This document shows, piece after piece, positions 40,296 to 49,250 of a stretch of DNA of 64,000 bases. A model generated the notes under the pieces. It had not been told where the DNA came from, searched no databases, and was given only the letters and a program-made list of their open reading frames with translations. How positions within the stretch are numbered: position 1 is the first letter of the stretch; the number at the start of each line of letters is the position of its first letter. The position numbers were made by a program, and so were the translations under genes. Source of the stretch: Halieaceae bacterium (GTDB taxonomy: Bacteria; Pseudomonadota; Gammaproteobacteria; Pseudomonadales; Halieaceae); contig DPGN01000021.1 in NCBI GenBank assembly GCA_003523185.1, forward strand, positions 95,436-159,435, in the 5' to 3' direction.

Positions 40296-41177
40296 CTAGT
40301 CTGCCGAAGGCGGATCCGGATCCAGCTTGTCCTGAGTGCGCAACTCGAAATCACTGGCGTCATGCCGCTCGAATAGCTGCGATGATTTGGCGCCGTACGG
40401 TCGGTTAACCATACGACCCCGTTGCACGGCAGGCCGCTGAGATATCTCATCCGTATACCGCTTCAGATTGGTGTAGGTGTGCGCTTCTAGGAACTCAGCG
40501 GCGTTATACGCTTTTCCTTCAATCACTGACCCATACCAAGGGTAGATGGCCATATCAGCAATCGTGTACTCATCACCGCAGATATATCGGTTGTCTGCTA
40601 AGCGCTTATCAAGCAGATCGAGCTGACGCTTCACTTCCATGGCGTAGCGGTCAATAGCGTATTCGATCTTTACTGGTGCATAGGCATAGAAATGACCAAA
40701 CCCACCACCCAACATCGGTGTTGCGCCCATCTGCCAGAACAACCAGTTCAGGCATTCGGTTCTTCCCGCATGATCCTTTGGGATGAACTCCCCAAACTTG
40801 TCCGCGAGGTAAAGGAGAATTGAACCCGACTCGAACACCCGCAGTGGCGTCTCCTCACTGTGATCCATGAGCGCTGGAATCTTCGAGTTGGGGTTGGCCG
40901 CAACGAAGCCACTGCCGAACTGCGAACCATCGCCAATATTAACCAGCCAGGCGTCGTACTCAGCACCGCTGTGACCTTTTGCAAGTAGCTCTTCCAGCAT
41001 GATGGTGACTTTCACGCCATTGGGTGTCCCCAAGGAATAAAGCTGTAGCGGGTGCTTACCAATGGGCAGCTCTTTCTCTTGCTGAGCACCGGCGGTGGGG
41101 CGATTGATGTTCGCAAAGGCCTGGTTGCTGTTTTGTTTCCACTCCCAGACCTTGGGGGGCTCGTAGGTATCGCTCAT
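40296..41177 (-). CDS. yghU: Glutathione S-transferase family protein YghU
   Basis: A 293-residue protein closely matching E. coli YghU, a nu-class GST-like disulfide-bond reductase that binds two glutathiones. Conserved stretches are YEPPKVWEWKQNSNQAFANI, KHPLQLYSLGTPNGVKVTIM, LEELLAKG, NPNSKIPALMDH and FGHFYAYAPVKIEYAIDRYA. It has a typical N-terminal thioredoxin fold and C-terminal helical domain. AAGGGA precedes the start. It lies just downstream of the oxidoreductase remnant. Confidence 0.92.
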   Translation of the reverse strand: MSDTYEPPKVWEWKQNSNQAFANINRPTAGAQQEKELPIGKHPLQLYSLGTPNGVKVTIMLEELLAKGHSGAEYDAWLVNIGDGSQFGSGFVAANPNSKIPALMDHSEETPLRVFESGSILLYLADKFGEFIPKDHAGRTECLNWLFWQMGATPMLGGGFGHFYAYAPVKIEYAIDRYAMEVKRQLDLLDKRLADNRYICGDEYTIADMAIYPWYGSVIEGKAYNAAEFLEAHTYTNLKRYTDEISQRPAVQRGRMVNRPYGAKSSQLFERHDASDFELRTQDKLDPDPPSAD

Positions 41178-41187
41178 GGGATTTCCC

Positions 41188-41625
41188 TTATTGTCGATTG
41201 GCGCGTCTGGTCTCAGTGTAGCGACTCCCAGTTATTTCAGCGAATTCACTGGCCGAAACTGGCGGCCCTAAATTTGAGCCGAATTGGTGCGTCGCACATT
41301 CACCGTCACTGAGACAGTATTCTGTCCAGCCCATCATGCCTCGGACCCGGTCACCGACCGCAAAATCCGGATGCTGACTCTCGACAACTTGACCAATGCC
41401 GGAGGAGCGCATCACTTCTCCTATCCCAACCGGAGGCACATAACTTTCGGTGTCGGGGCTCATCCAGCCAATCATTGCAGGATCAAGCGACATCTGAGTC
41501 TGTTTCACGACCAACTGACCAGTACCCGCGGACGGAACTTCCTTAGTAACGACCTCAAAAAGGTCACGGGTAATGGGACCGGGTGTCGGCCGTGCTGCAA
41601 GATTAATCTGTGTATATGAACTCAC
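41188..41625 (-). pseudogene. Truncated NADP-dependent oxidoreductase (MDR remnant)
   Basis: A 145-codon frame whose first 115 residues match the N-terminal GroES-like domain of the NADP oxidoreductases at 83-1102 and 28090-29097 (QTQMSLDPAMIGWMSPDTES, then YVPPVGIGEVMR and VVESQHPDFAVGDRV). After WTEYCLSDGE the family similarity stops and an unrelated 30-residue tail follows. The whole NADP-binding Rossmann half (about 200 residues) is missing, so the product cannot be active as such. It is likely a deletion remnant next to yghU, though the start and frame are intact, so it may still be expressed. Confidence 0.75.
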
Positions 41626-41757
41626 TGTAAGCCCCCTAATTGATGAATGTGTGTCACCTTAGCGATTGATTATTACCGCTATTAAAAGGGTTATATAAGG
41701 GGTTAAACTGCAATTTCTTTTGTCTAAAAGACAATAATTTGGAGTAATGGACCCCAA

Positions 41758-42666
41758 ATGGACCAACTACTGGCGCTTAAGTATTTTTGCAAAGTCGCAG
41801 AGACAGGCAGCTTCACGAGCGCCGCAACTGCGTTTTCTGTTCCCCCGTCTTCAATTTCTCGACGCATTGCTGATCTTGAGAGCAGCTTAGGAACCCACCT
41901 GCTGACTCGGAGCACGCGCGTTGTAAAACTGACGGAAATTGGGATCGCCTACCTAGAGCAAGTCCAAGAGATTCTGGTTCAGCTCGAGTTGAGTAACGAA
42001 TCGGTGAGGAGCTATCAGTCACGGCCCATGGGGCAGCTAAAAATAAGTAGCATGGTGAGCTTTGGTGAGCGAATACTGTTCCCACTACTCGATCAATTCA
42101 GCGCCTTGTATCCGGACATCACCCTCGATATCAGTCTTTCCGATGAACTCTCATCACTGGCCAATGACGACATCGACGTTGCCATCCGAGGTGGCTACGC
42201 ACCCGATGAGCGGATACACGCGATCAAGCTGATGCCCAATGAGTTTATTCCCGTTGCCTCACCCGCTTATCTAGCGACTATGGGCACACCGGAGGATGGC
42301 TTTGAACTCCGTAACCATCACGGTCTGTTTTTCCGAACGCCGCGAGGACCATCGCCCTGGCTACTAGAAATTGACGATCAGTGGCATGACGTCTCCGGTC
42401 AACCTGTCGTGATTTCAAACAACGCTAACTGGCTAATGAAGCAGGGGTTAGAGGGTAAGGGCATCATGATGGCGCCACGGTGGTCGGTCGAAGCCTATTT
42501 GATGTCGGGTGAACTAGTAGAGCTACTGACCGACACCGCATTGAGCGTGAATCAGAACCCGGGGATGGGCATTTATCTCCTTTACCAAAAGCCCAAATAC
42601 CTGGTGCCAAAAGTGAAGGTGTTTATCGACTTTCTCGTTGAGAATCTAATGGAAAAGCGCGACTGA
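41758..42666 (+). CDS. LysR family transcriptional regulator
   Basis: A 302-residue LysR-type regulator of the CrgA/AaeR-like branch. The helix-turn-helix is in FCKVAETGSFTSAATAFSVP followed by PSSISRRIADLESSLG. The effector-binding domain starts near MGQLKISSMVSFGE and contains DIDVAIRGGY. It is divergent from the oxidoreductase remnant and yghU, with 132 bp between starts, so it probably regulated that pair. Confidence 0.9.
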   Translation: MDQLLALKYFCKVAETGSFTSAATAFSVPPSSISRRIADLESSLGTHLLTRSTRVVKLTEIGIAYLEQVQEILVQLELSNESVRSYQSRPMGQLKISSMVSFGERILFPLLDQFSALYPDITLDISLSDELSSLANDDIDVAIRGGYAPDERIHAIKLMPNEFIPVASPAYLATMGTPEDGFELRNHHGLFFRTPRGPSPWLLEIDDQWHDVSGQPVVISNNANWLMKQGLEGKGIMMAPRWSVEAYLMSGELVELLTDTALSVNQNPGMGIYLLYQKPKYLVPKVKVFIDFLVENLMEKRD

Positions 42667-42771
42667 CCGACTCATCGCCATGATTTAGCGCTAAAGCCCG
42701 TGCTCGCTCCAACCGCTTAGTGGGGGCCACAGGTATGACAGGCGTTCTATCTTCGTGTTACTACTGTGTTC

Positions 42772-43167
42772 ATGAATACCTTCATTCATGCGGCGATAGC
42801 GGGCTTCACACGTTGCTTTGATTTCAGCGGCCGGTCATCTCGACCTGAGTTCTGGTACTTTATGCTGCTGTTCATCCTCTTGTACCTAGTGGTCGCGGTC
42901 GTTGATCAATTTCTCGTTACTGCAACAGTGGATATCCGGGAGCTACCCCTTGGGCACTTCATACCCATGGGCATGGTCGACCCGAATGTGGGTGTGTTAG
43001 TCCTTCTCTATCGCCCCATCATGGCTATCCCGACCATTGCTGTTACGGTGAGGCGATTGCATGACGTGGGTAAATCAGGTTGGTGGTGCTTGTTGTGGGT
43101 GCTGCCCCTGCCGGTTGTGGGTTGGCTCTATCTCGTACCCCTGCTGTACAAGCCATCCCGTGACTAG
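42772..43167 (+). CDS. DUF805 family membrane protein
   Basis: A 131-residue inner-membrane protein of the DUF805 family: AGFTRCFDFSGRSSRPEFWY at the N-terminus, then four hydrophobic helices, the conserved TVRRLHDVGKSGWWCLL, and the terminal VPLLYKPSRD. A GTG two codons upstream is an alternative start. The family has no established function; E. coli YhaH/YhaI belong to it. The next gene starts 36 bp downstream. Confidence 0.88.
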   Translation: MNTFIHAAIAGFTRCFDFSGRSSRPEFWYFMLLFILLYLVVAVVDQFLVTATVDIRELPLGHFIPMGMVDPNVGVLVLLYRPIMAIPTIAVTVRRLHDVGKSGWWCLLWVLPLPVVGWLYLVPLLYKPSRD

Positions 43168-43203
43168 CGTCGTTACCGGGTTAATAAGTAGAGGAAGGTG
43201 CCA

Positions 43204-44154
43204 GTGCGTTTGAAGCCCGTCTATGTGACCGACCCGAATCTGGTTGATGCACCATTGACCGACATGCCCAATCAGTGGGCGCCTGCAAAAGGCATTCATC
43301 TCTATCATTTCCCCTTGTCCTTGGATTCACAAAAGGTGCGTCAGGGCCTCGAAGAGCTAGGGGTTCAATGGCAATCGCACCCTATCTTGCTATCCGCCCA
43401 CCAGCAGTTTTCACCCAGCTATGTGAGAATTAATTCTCGATGCGTCGTCCCAACACTGGTCATCGATGGCAAAGTCACCACCGATACGATCAACATACTC
43501 GACCTTCTCGCTGTCCGTTTCGGTGCTGCCAATCAATGCTTTGAGACCTCTGAGGAGGAAAGGAAGCTCGTTAATGACTGGGTTGATAAGGCTGCCGGCT
43601 TGTTTATTGAGGCCCTGACGTACGGCCACGTTGAGGGGGTGAAGAAACCTTTTCCACTGGGGAATGCCTCCGAGAGCGGGCGCTCCCACCAAGATAAAGT
43701 TGACCTGCTATCTGGATTGATCGAGACCTATAAAAACGATCCCACACTGAAGACGGCTTATGAAAAGAAGCGGGCAGTCATTGAGGCCACAAAAGAGGCT
43801 ATGGTTGCGCCAGGTCAGATGTCTGCCATTGTCGACGCTACGAGAGTTGAGCTTGAAGACTTGGCGCATCAATTAGCGTCAGGACAGTTTGCCGATGGCG
43901 GATGGCTTGCGAGCGATGCCTTTAGTCTCGCTGATGTTCAATGGGGGGCGGTCTTGTATCGCTTGCAGTGGGTGGGGCTTCAACCGCTATTGTGGGAGGA
44001 AGACTCCATTATTTCGGCTTACGCCGAAAAACTCTTTGCTAAGGCGTCATTTCAAACAGGCGTTGTTGAGTGGTCTAGAGTGGGTCGCAAGGTCGTCTTG
44101 CCTACTATTCGCTACAAGCTGTTAGAGGCCTTTGGTCTTGCGCGAGACATCTGA
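43204..44154 (+). CDS. Glutathione S-transferase family protein
   Basis: A 316-residue GST-like protein. The thioredoxin-fold domain starts at IHLYHFPLSLDSQKVRQGLE and includes RCVVPTLVIDG with the cis-proline. The C-terminal helical domain includes FADGGWLASDAFSLADVQW, typical of GST_C. It is longer than standard GSTs because of an insert of about 90 residues between the domains (KKPFPLGNASESG onwards). The start is GTG; GAGGAAG precedes two possible GTG codons and I prefer the second. Confidence 0.8.
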   Translation: MRLKPVYVTDPNLVDAPLTDMPNQWAPAKGIHLYHFPLSLDSQKVRQGLEELGVQWQSHPILLSAHQQFSPSYVRINSRCVVPTLVIDGKVTTDTINILDLLAVRFGAANQCFETSEEERKLVNDWVDKAAGLFIEALTYGHVEGVKKPFPLGNASESGRSHQDKVDLLSGLIETYKNDPTLKTAYEKKRAVIEATKEAMVAPGQMSAIVDATRVELEDLAHQLASGQFADGGWLASDAFSLADVQWGAVLYRLQWVGLQPLLWEEDSIISAYAEKLFAKASFQTGVVEWSRVGRKVVLPTIRYKLLEAFGLARDI

Positions 44155-44208
44155 ACGGTATCGGTAAAAAACTGACTGGCAAAAGCCACGATCTGGGGTA
44201 AATAAAAA

Positions 44209-44622
44209 ATGAGTCAACTCGCTAATAAATGTCAGACGCCCTGGTGGCTCACGGTAATTATTGTCATCGAAACCTTGCCTATGTTTTTGGGCCCTATTGG
44301 CGCTCTGAATAACCCTGCTTTTTTAGGTGGTCCCGACGCGACAACAGTCGGGTTTGCTGCCTGGCTTTATGCTGCTCGGAACTTCGCGGTAGGCGTCGCC
44401 TTCGTCATCGCTTACCTCCTGAGAAGTGCGCCTATGCTATTTATTTTGATACTCATCAGGTTGCTGACAGACCTAGTCGATGGCCCCGCCTTCTTGCTTT
44501 TTGGAATGGCGAGCAACGAGATCAGACTGATGGCGATATTTGTCATTGGGTACTACATACCGGCGATGATCGCCTTACGCTTTCTTTGGAAGCAAATGAC
44601 GAGCTCTATTGCTACTGAATAG
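44209..44622 (+). CDS. Hypothetical membrane protein
   Basis: A 137-residue inner-membrane protein with about four hydrophobic helices (near residues 13-30, 48-65, 67-88 and 103-125). The second begins WLYAARNFAVGVAFVIAYLL. The family is not recognised; the overall layout resembles DoxX- or DUF4345-like small membrane proteins, but no motif proves it. It lies 54 bp after the GST gene. Confidence 0.65.
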   Translation: MSQLANKCQTPWWLTVIIVIETLPMFLGPIGALNNPAFLGGPDATTVGFAAWLYAARNFAVGVAFVIAYLLRSAPMLFILILIRLLTDLVDGPAFLLFGMASNEIRLMAIFVIGYYIPAMIALRFLWKQMTSSIATE

Positions 44623-44633
44623 CCGCTCATTAT

Positions 44634-44674
44634 CTGACTTCGGATGGGTAACCTCAGGTTCCGTCGGAAGTCAG
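44634..44674. terminator. Long hairpin between convergent genes
   Basis: CTGACTTC (44634-44641) pairs with GAAGTCAG (44667-44674); an inner GGA pairs with TCC, with a 4-nt bulge. There is no U-tract. Like the hairpins at 8361 and 28029 it sits between two convergent genes and may stop or stabilise both mRNAs. Confidence 0.4.
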
Positions 44675-44717
44675 CGTGCCATCTGCGACAAGGGTAGCGC
44701 CAACATCTGCCGCTGAT

Positions 44718-45620
44718 TTAACCGGACTTTCGCGCCCATTGGAGAATCAGGAAAAACGACACCATAAAGATGGGGAAGTCGAGAAACATGGTGTATGTGA
44801 GCCAGAAATCTTCCGAGAAATTTTCGGCAACAAAATAATTTCCACCGGCAGACATAATGCCCACAACACTCATGCCAATGGCCAGTCGATTGTGATGCAG
44901 TGAACCCGGCATGTAGCGCTCGAATCTTGCGCCAAAATACGCCCCTTGCCTTAACAGCCCGTCGGCCATTAACAGGGCAGCTGTGAACAGTCCTAGGGCC
45001 GTGCTCTTCATTTGTACCCAATAGCTGTCTTGTAAAACGAGAGAAAAAACGGTGGAGATGCCCAACATGATGGTGCCGAACACAGCAAAACCGCCGAGCA
45101 GGTCCACTTTAACGAATCGTTGCAACACGATGAGACCTAGGCCTGTAACCCCTCCAACAATGGCGGCGAGAACCAGATCCCCTGTGATCTTGCTCACGAT
45201 GAAGAACAAAGCCCCTAGACCGAGGTCGGCATAAATGGAGTATTTGTTTTGCTCCCACTTGCTCTCCCCAGCATCTGCAACGTTCTCCTTCATGCCATTG
45301 AGGTCGTCCATGAGTGCTTCGCCGTAGCGCAGATCTTCCCCCGGGTGGCTTTCATGCACCATGCGGCCGTTTTCGATTACGGCAATGCCTACATTCCGCC
45401 AATTGAAATACCCCGACTCGACCTTTGCCTCAACGCCAGACGCGGTCCGTAGCGGGTGCACGAATGTTGTGAGCCCATCGACGTATTTGATGGATTGTTC
45501 ATCAACGAGGAGGTCGTCCACATACAGCGACGAAATTGTCTCGCTGAGAGTCAACGTGACTTTCACTTCGCATCTATGGTCATGAAATGTAAACGGCCGA
45601 ACGTAGGCCCAGATCTGCAT
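44718..45620 (-). CDS. Membrane protein with YciB/IspZ-like septation domain
   Basis: A 300-residue protein in two parts. Residues about 1-140 are soluble (LSETISSLYVDDLLVDEQSI, WRNVGIAVIENGRM) with no recognised domain. Residues about 145-300 form five hydrophobic helices resembling the YciB/intracellular septation protein A family (KITGDLVLAAIVGGVTGLGL, LTYTMFLDFPIFMVSFF). E. coli YciB is about 180 residues and has no such N-terminal domain. The start is uncertain: this ATG or a GTG 12 codons upstream, neither with a clear ribosome-binding site. Confidence 0.7.
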   Translation of the reverse strand: MQIWAYVRPFTFHDHRCEVKVTLTLSETISSLYVDDLLVDEQSIKYVDGLTTFVHPLRTASGVEAKVESGYFNWRNVGIAVIENGRMVHESHPGEDLRYGEALMDDLNGMKENVADAGESKWEQNKYSIYADLGLGALFFIVSKITGDLVLAAIVGGVTGLGLIVLQRFVKVDLLGGFAVFGTIMLGISTVFSLVLQDSYWVQMKSTALGLFTAALLMADGLLRQGAYFGARFERYMPGSLHHNRLAIGMSVVGIMSAGGNYFVAENFSEDFWLTYTMFLDFPIFMVSFFLILQWARKSG

Positions 45621-45880
45621 AGGTCGATGCACCCATATCACTGAAAATGGTGTCACACTGTCGCATAATCTTTGTCTAACAGTGAGGCAGTGCTAGAAGC
45701 GCTTTTCACGATCAAGCTGGCAATCAATTACTTTTCTCCATTTGCGCCTGTGCGTTGCCCTGAGATTTACCTTGAGGCTGACGTTTACAGCGACCTTTCT
45801 AAAGCGATAGTCTCTCCTCGCTGAACGGCCTTCAGAGACTTCTCTTTGTTGCGCACGCATTCGAGAGCATCGTTTAAAAC

Positions 45881-46501
45881 ATGGACTTACTCTATATCTC
45901 CGGACTCTTGGCGACGGCTGCCTTCGCCGCATCTGGTGTTTTAGCCGCGCTCGGGAAACATATCGATCTATTTGGTGCGGTGGTTGTTGCGGTGGTCACC
46001 GCCGTGGGCGGAGGTACATTGCGGGACCTTATTCTCGATGCGCCGGTCTTTTGGCTTCGTGACGAGGCTTGGTTACTGGTGGCTGTGGTTATCGGGTGTT
46101 TCGCCTTCTTTTTACGATCTCAGCTTGACCGGTACGGCAATGCGCTGGCGTATCTTGATGCCATGGGGGTCGCTCTTGTGGCGGCTGGTGCGCTTCAAAA
46201 GTGTATAGAGTTGGGGCTCCCCGGACTCCATGGCGTAGCGCTAGGTGTCATAACGGGTATTGGCGGGGGACTGATTAGGGACACTCTGACCAGTCGAGAT
46301 ACATTACTGGTCTCGCCAGAACTCTACGCTACGCCCATTATCTTGGGTTTGACGGTTCAGTATGTCACGCATCAATGGTTTGGGTTGAGCAATATCGCAG
46401 CGCTGTTCCTCGGAGGAGCGACCATTTTTATTTTCAGGGCGTTGGCCATTCGATTAGACCTCCGCATGCCCTCCAGGTTTGTCAATCAATGGTCAGAATA
46501 G
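45881..46501 (+). CDS. TRIC-type/UPF0126 membrane protein (YicG-like)
   Basis: A 206-residue inner-membrane protein made of two UPF0126 (glycine transporter/TRIC) repeats, about seven helices. Conserved signatures are the GGGTLRDL in VVTAVGGGTLRDLILDAPVF and the second GGGLIRDTL in GVITGIGGGLIRDTLTSRD. Members include bacterial trimeric cation channels related to TRIC and YadS/YicG-type putative amino-acid transporters. It is convergent with the iron ABC permease gene 5 bp away. Confidence 0.9.
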   Translation: MDLLYISGLLATAAFAASGVLAALGKHIDLFGAVVVAVVTAVGGGTLRDLILDAPVFWLRDEAWLLVAVVIGCFAFFLRSQLDRYGNALAYLDAMGVALVAAGALQKCIELGLPGLHGVALGVITGIGGGLIRDTLTSRDTLLVSPELYATPIILGLTVQYVTHQWFGLSNIAALFLGGATIFIFRALAIRLDLRMPSRFVNQWSE

Positions 46502-46506
46502 GCAGA

Positions 46507-48129
46507 TCAAGCATGGTTACTGACGGATTTCGTTCGCTGAAGCACCACCACCGGCAATACACCCAGGATCACGATCAGTAGCGCGGCACCAGATGCCTCG
46601 GCCAGCCGTTCATCGCTCGCTAATCGATAGACTTGGGTCGCCAAGGTGTCGAAGTTGAAGGGTCGTAATATCAGTGTTGCAGGCAGTTCCCGCATTACAT
46701 CCACGAAAACTAATAAACAGGCCGCAAGGATGCTGGGCCTTAGCAGCGGAAAATGGATTTTGCGGATCATCTCGGTTGTCGAGGTGTCGAGTGTTCTAGC
46801 CGCCGCGTCGATGTCATGAGAGATACCCGCGAAGCCGGAGTCAACCGACTGATAGGCGACCGTCAAGAACCGGCAGACATAGGCATACAGTAGTAGGAAC
46901 AGGCTTCCTGAAAGCAGTGGCGAGGACAGCCCTGACCACGTTTCCATCAACCACGCATCAAAACCACCCACAGGCTTAAGTAATGCCACGGCCAACAGAA
47001 TGCCCGGCAGGGCGTAGCCCAAAGTTGATACACGGATCAGGCCATGGGTGAGAGGGGTTGGGCGAAGGCGCTTCACATAGGCCAACACCCAGGCAATAAG
47101 GGTAACGCCAACACCGGCCGCCATGGCGAGCAATAGGCTATTTAAGGCCAGTTGAGTGAACTTGGCTTGAGTTACCGCATTGACGTTTTCAGCAGCGTAT
47201 ATGGCTAGCGTCACTGCTGGAATCACAAACCCGAGCACTATTGGAAGCACACAGGCCGCAATGGCGAAAAAGGCTCGGACGCCCGTCAGATTAATCTGCG
47301 AGGCTCCGGCTATATCACTGCGATCGACAGCCCCCCGCCGATTACTCTCTTCGAGTCCTACCAGCACAATGACGAATAGGAGCATTAAAGAGGCTAGTTT
47401 CAATGCGGCCTGAGGGTCGCCCAATCCGAGCCATGTGCGGAAGATACCCGTTGAGAACGTGGGTACTGAGAAATAGCTAACCACCCCAAAGTCGGCCAGT
47501 GTTTCCATCAGCACTAGTGCCAGACCGCCTACGATGGCGGGCCGCGCAGCGGGCAGAGCGACGCGGAAAAAGGCGCTAAACGGACCGTGACCAAGTACGC
47601 GTGCGGCGTCAAACTGAACACCCGATCGCCCCGCGAAGCTGTTTCGGCAGAGCAGATAAATGTAGGGGTAGAGCACGAGCGAGAGTAAAACGGCAGCGCC
47701 TGTTAGGTTGCGAATCGGTGGGAACTGGAGGTCGTTTATCCCTAACGAGAGCCACGAGCGCAGCGTGGTCTGCACGGGGCCAGATACTTCCAGCAGGTCC
47801 GTGTACACATACGCGACGATATAGGCTGGCGACGCCAGCGGCAGCATTAACAACCAACTCAAGGTGGCCCGTCCGCGAAACTGACAAGCACCAATGAGCC
47901 AGCCCGTGCTGACGCCCAAGAGCAGGGACAGCCCCCCGGTCATCAGCATAAGAGCTAGCGTATTGAGTAGATACTCGTTAAGCACTGTCTCCCTTAGGTG
48001 CTCCCAAATAGGACCGGCCGGCTGGGCTAGGGAGAGCAAGGTGACAACAATCGGCAACGACACCAGCGCGGCTACAAATAGCGCGGGTAATACGAGTAGA
48101 CCGCTAGCTTGTTGTGATGGAGTAGGCAT
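46507..48129 (-). CDS. fbpB: Ferric iron ABC transporter permease (FbpB type)
   Basis: A 540-residue inner-membrane permease with two fused six-helix BPD transporter domains, about 12 helices. The EAA-like coupling loops are at AARVLGHGPFSAFFRVALPA and AARTLDTSTTEMIRKIHFPL. Fused permeases of this kind partner FbpA-type Fe(III)-binding proteins, which are encoded here by the divergent operon starting 40 bp away. The start lacks a visible Shine-Dalgarno sequence. Confidence 0.9.
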   Translation of the reverse strand: MPTPSQQASGLLVLPALFVAALVSLPIVVTLLSLAQPAGPIWEHLRETVLNEYLLNTLALMLMTGGLSLLLGVSTGWLIGACQFRGRATLSWLLMLPLASPAYIVAYVYTDLLEVSGPVQTTLRSWLSLGINDLQFPPIRNLTGAAVLLSLVLYPYIYLLCRNSFAGRSGVQFDAARVLGHGPFSAFFRVALPAARPAIVGGLALVLMETLADFGVVSYFSVPTFSTGIFRTWLGLGDPQAALKLASLMLLFVIVLVGLEESNRRGAVDRSDIAGASQINLTGVRAFFAIAACVLPIVLGFVIPAVTLAIYAAENVNAVTQAKFTQLALNSLLLAMAAGVGVTLIAWVLAYVKRLRPTPLTHGLIRVSTLGYALPGILLAVALLKPVGGFDAWLMETWSGLSSPLLSGSLFLLLYAYVCRFLTVAYQSVDSGFAGISHDIDAAARTLDTSTTEMIRKIHFPLLRPSILAACLLVFVDVMRELPATLILRPFNFDTLATQVYRLASDERLAEASGAALLIVILGVLPVVVLQRTKSVSNHA

Positions 48130-48168
48130 AGACTATTGCGAGTGATTGTCGGCGAGTAGTGTATTCAG

Positions 48169-49206
48169 GTGCTTGTAGTTAACAAAGTGTCGCATCGATT
48201 TAGCAAGAATGTGGCCTTAAACGATATTTCTTTTGAGTGTAAGGCCGGTGAAGTCACCTGTTTGATCGGGCATTCGGGCTGCGGCAAGACCACGTTGCTG
48301 CGGCTCATGGCCGGGTTGTTGCCCTTGCGGTCGGGGGAGATTGCACTAAATGGGTCCACTCTTGCGAGTCCATCGTTGATGGTACCACCCGAACTCAGGT
48401 CGGTCGGCATGGTGTTTCAAGAGGGTGCCTTGTTCCCCCACATGACCGTCATTGACAACGTCGCTTTCGGGTTGCGGGAAAGTGGAGCCAAAGAACGGGC
48501 ACGAGAGTGGCTGGTCCGCGTTGGATTGTCGGACTACGCGGAGCGATACCCAGATAGTTTGTCGGGCGGGCAACGCCAACGTGTTGCGCTGGCGAGAGCC
48601 ATGGCACCCGAGCCGGCAGTTCTACTTTTTGATGAACCCTATGCCAATCTGGACGTTCCTCTGCGAAGAACACTTCGGAAAGATGCGCGGCAAATCATCC
48701 GCGAGACGGGGGCGGTGGGTGTGTTCGTCACTCACGATCCGGATGAGGTGTTGGCAATGGGTGACAACGTCGTGGTGCTCGATCAGGGCGTGATGGTCGA
48801 GAGCGGCACGCCCCAAAACTTGTACGAGGCGCCTCAGTCACGCTACACCGCAGAATTATTCGGTGATCCTCAGAAGCTTGAGGGCGTTATTCATGATGAC
48901 GGCGTCACCTCACCACTGGGTGAGTGGCACCGGAATGTGCTGACTGAACCCACAATGGCAAATGGCCCTGTCACACTGATCGTGGACGCTCGCCAGTTAA
49001 TGTTGCATACCGATGGAAACGGACTGCATATCACCCATATCGATAGCATCGGTGGGTTAAACCGAGTGACCGTCCAGAGTGGTCACGGCACATCACTGGA
49101 CTTTGAATGCCCGAGAGATTTGGCTGCAGAGATTGTTGTGGGATCCTACGTTCGGGTAACACCCAAAGCCGGTGCAGTTTTCGCAACACAGATATCTTCC
49201 GATTGA
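48169..49206 (+). CDS. fbpC: Ferric iron ABC transporter ATP-binding protein (FbpC type)
   Basis: A 345-residue ABC ATPase. Walker A is GHSGCGKTT at residues 34-42; the Q-loop is VFQEG, the signature LSGGQRQRVALARAM, Walker B VLLFDEPYANLD, and the switch histidine VFVTHDP. A C-terminal TOBE-like regulatory domain follows (about residues 240-345), typical for FbpC/AfuC and PotA-like ATPases. The start is GTG. It is followed by the binding-protein gene 44 bp downstream, and the permease is divergent. Confidence 0.92.
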   Translation: MLVVNKVSHRFSKNVALNDISFECKAGEVTCLIGHSGCGKTTLLRLMAGLLPLRSGEIALNGSTLASPSLMVPPELRSVGMVFQEGALFPHMTVIDNVAFGLRESGAKERAREWLVRVGLSDYAERYPDSLSGGQRQRVALARAMAPEPAVLLFDEPYANLDVPLRRTLRKDARQIIRETGAVGVFVTHDPDEVLAMGDNVVVLDQGVMVESGTPQNLYEAPQSRYTAELFGDPQKLEGVIHDDGVTSPLGEWHRNVLTEPTMANGPVTLIVDARQLMLHTDGNGLHITHIDSIGGLNRVTVQSGHGTSLDFECPRDLAAEIVVGSYVRVTPKAGAVFATQISSD

Positions 49207-49250
49207 ATAGAATAACGACGCTTCTCCACACTTTATTTAGAGGTAATGAC

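Noticed and set aside
49107..49250. 48-codon N-terminal extension of fbpA
   Set aside because: It overlaps fbpC in another frame and removes the lipoprotein signal from the N-terminus.
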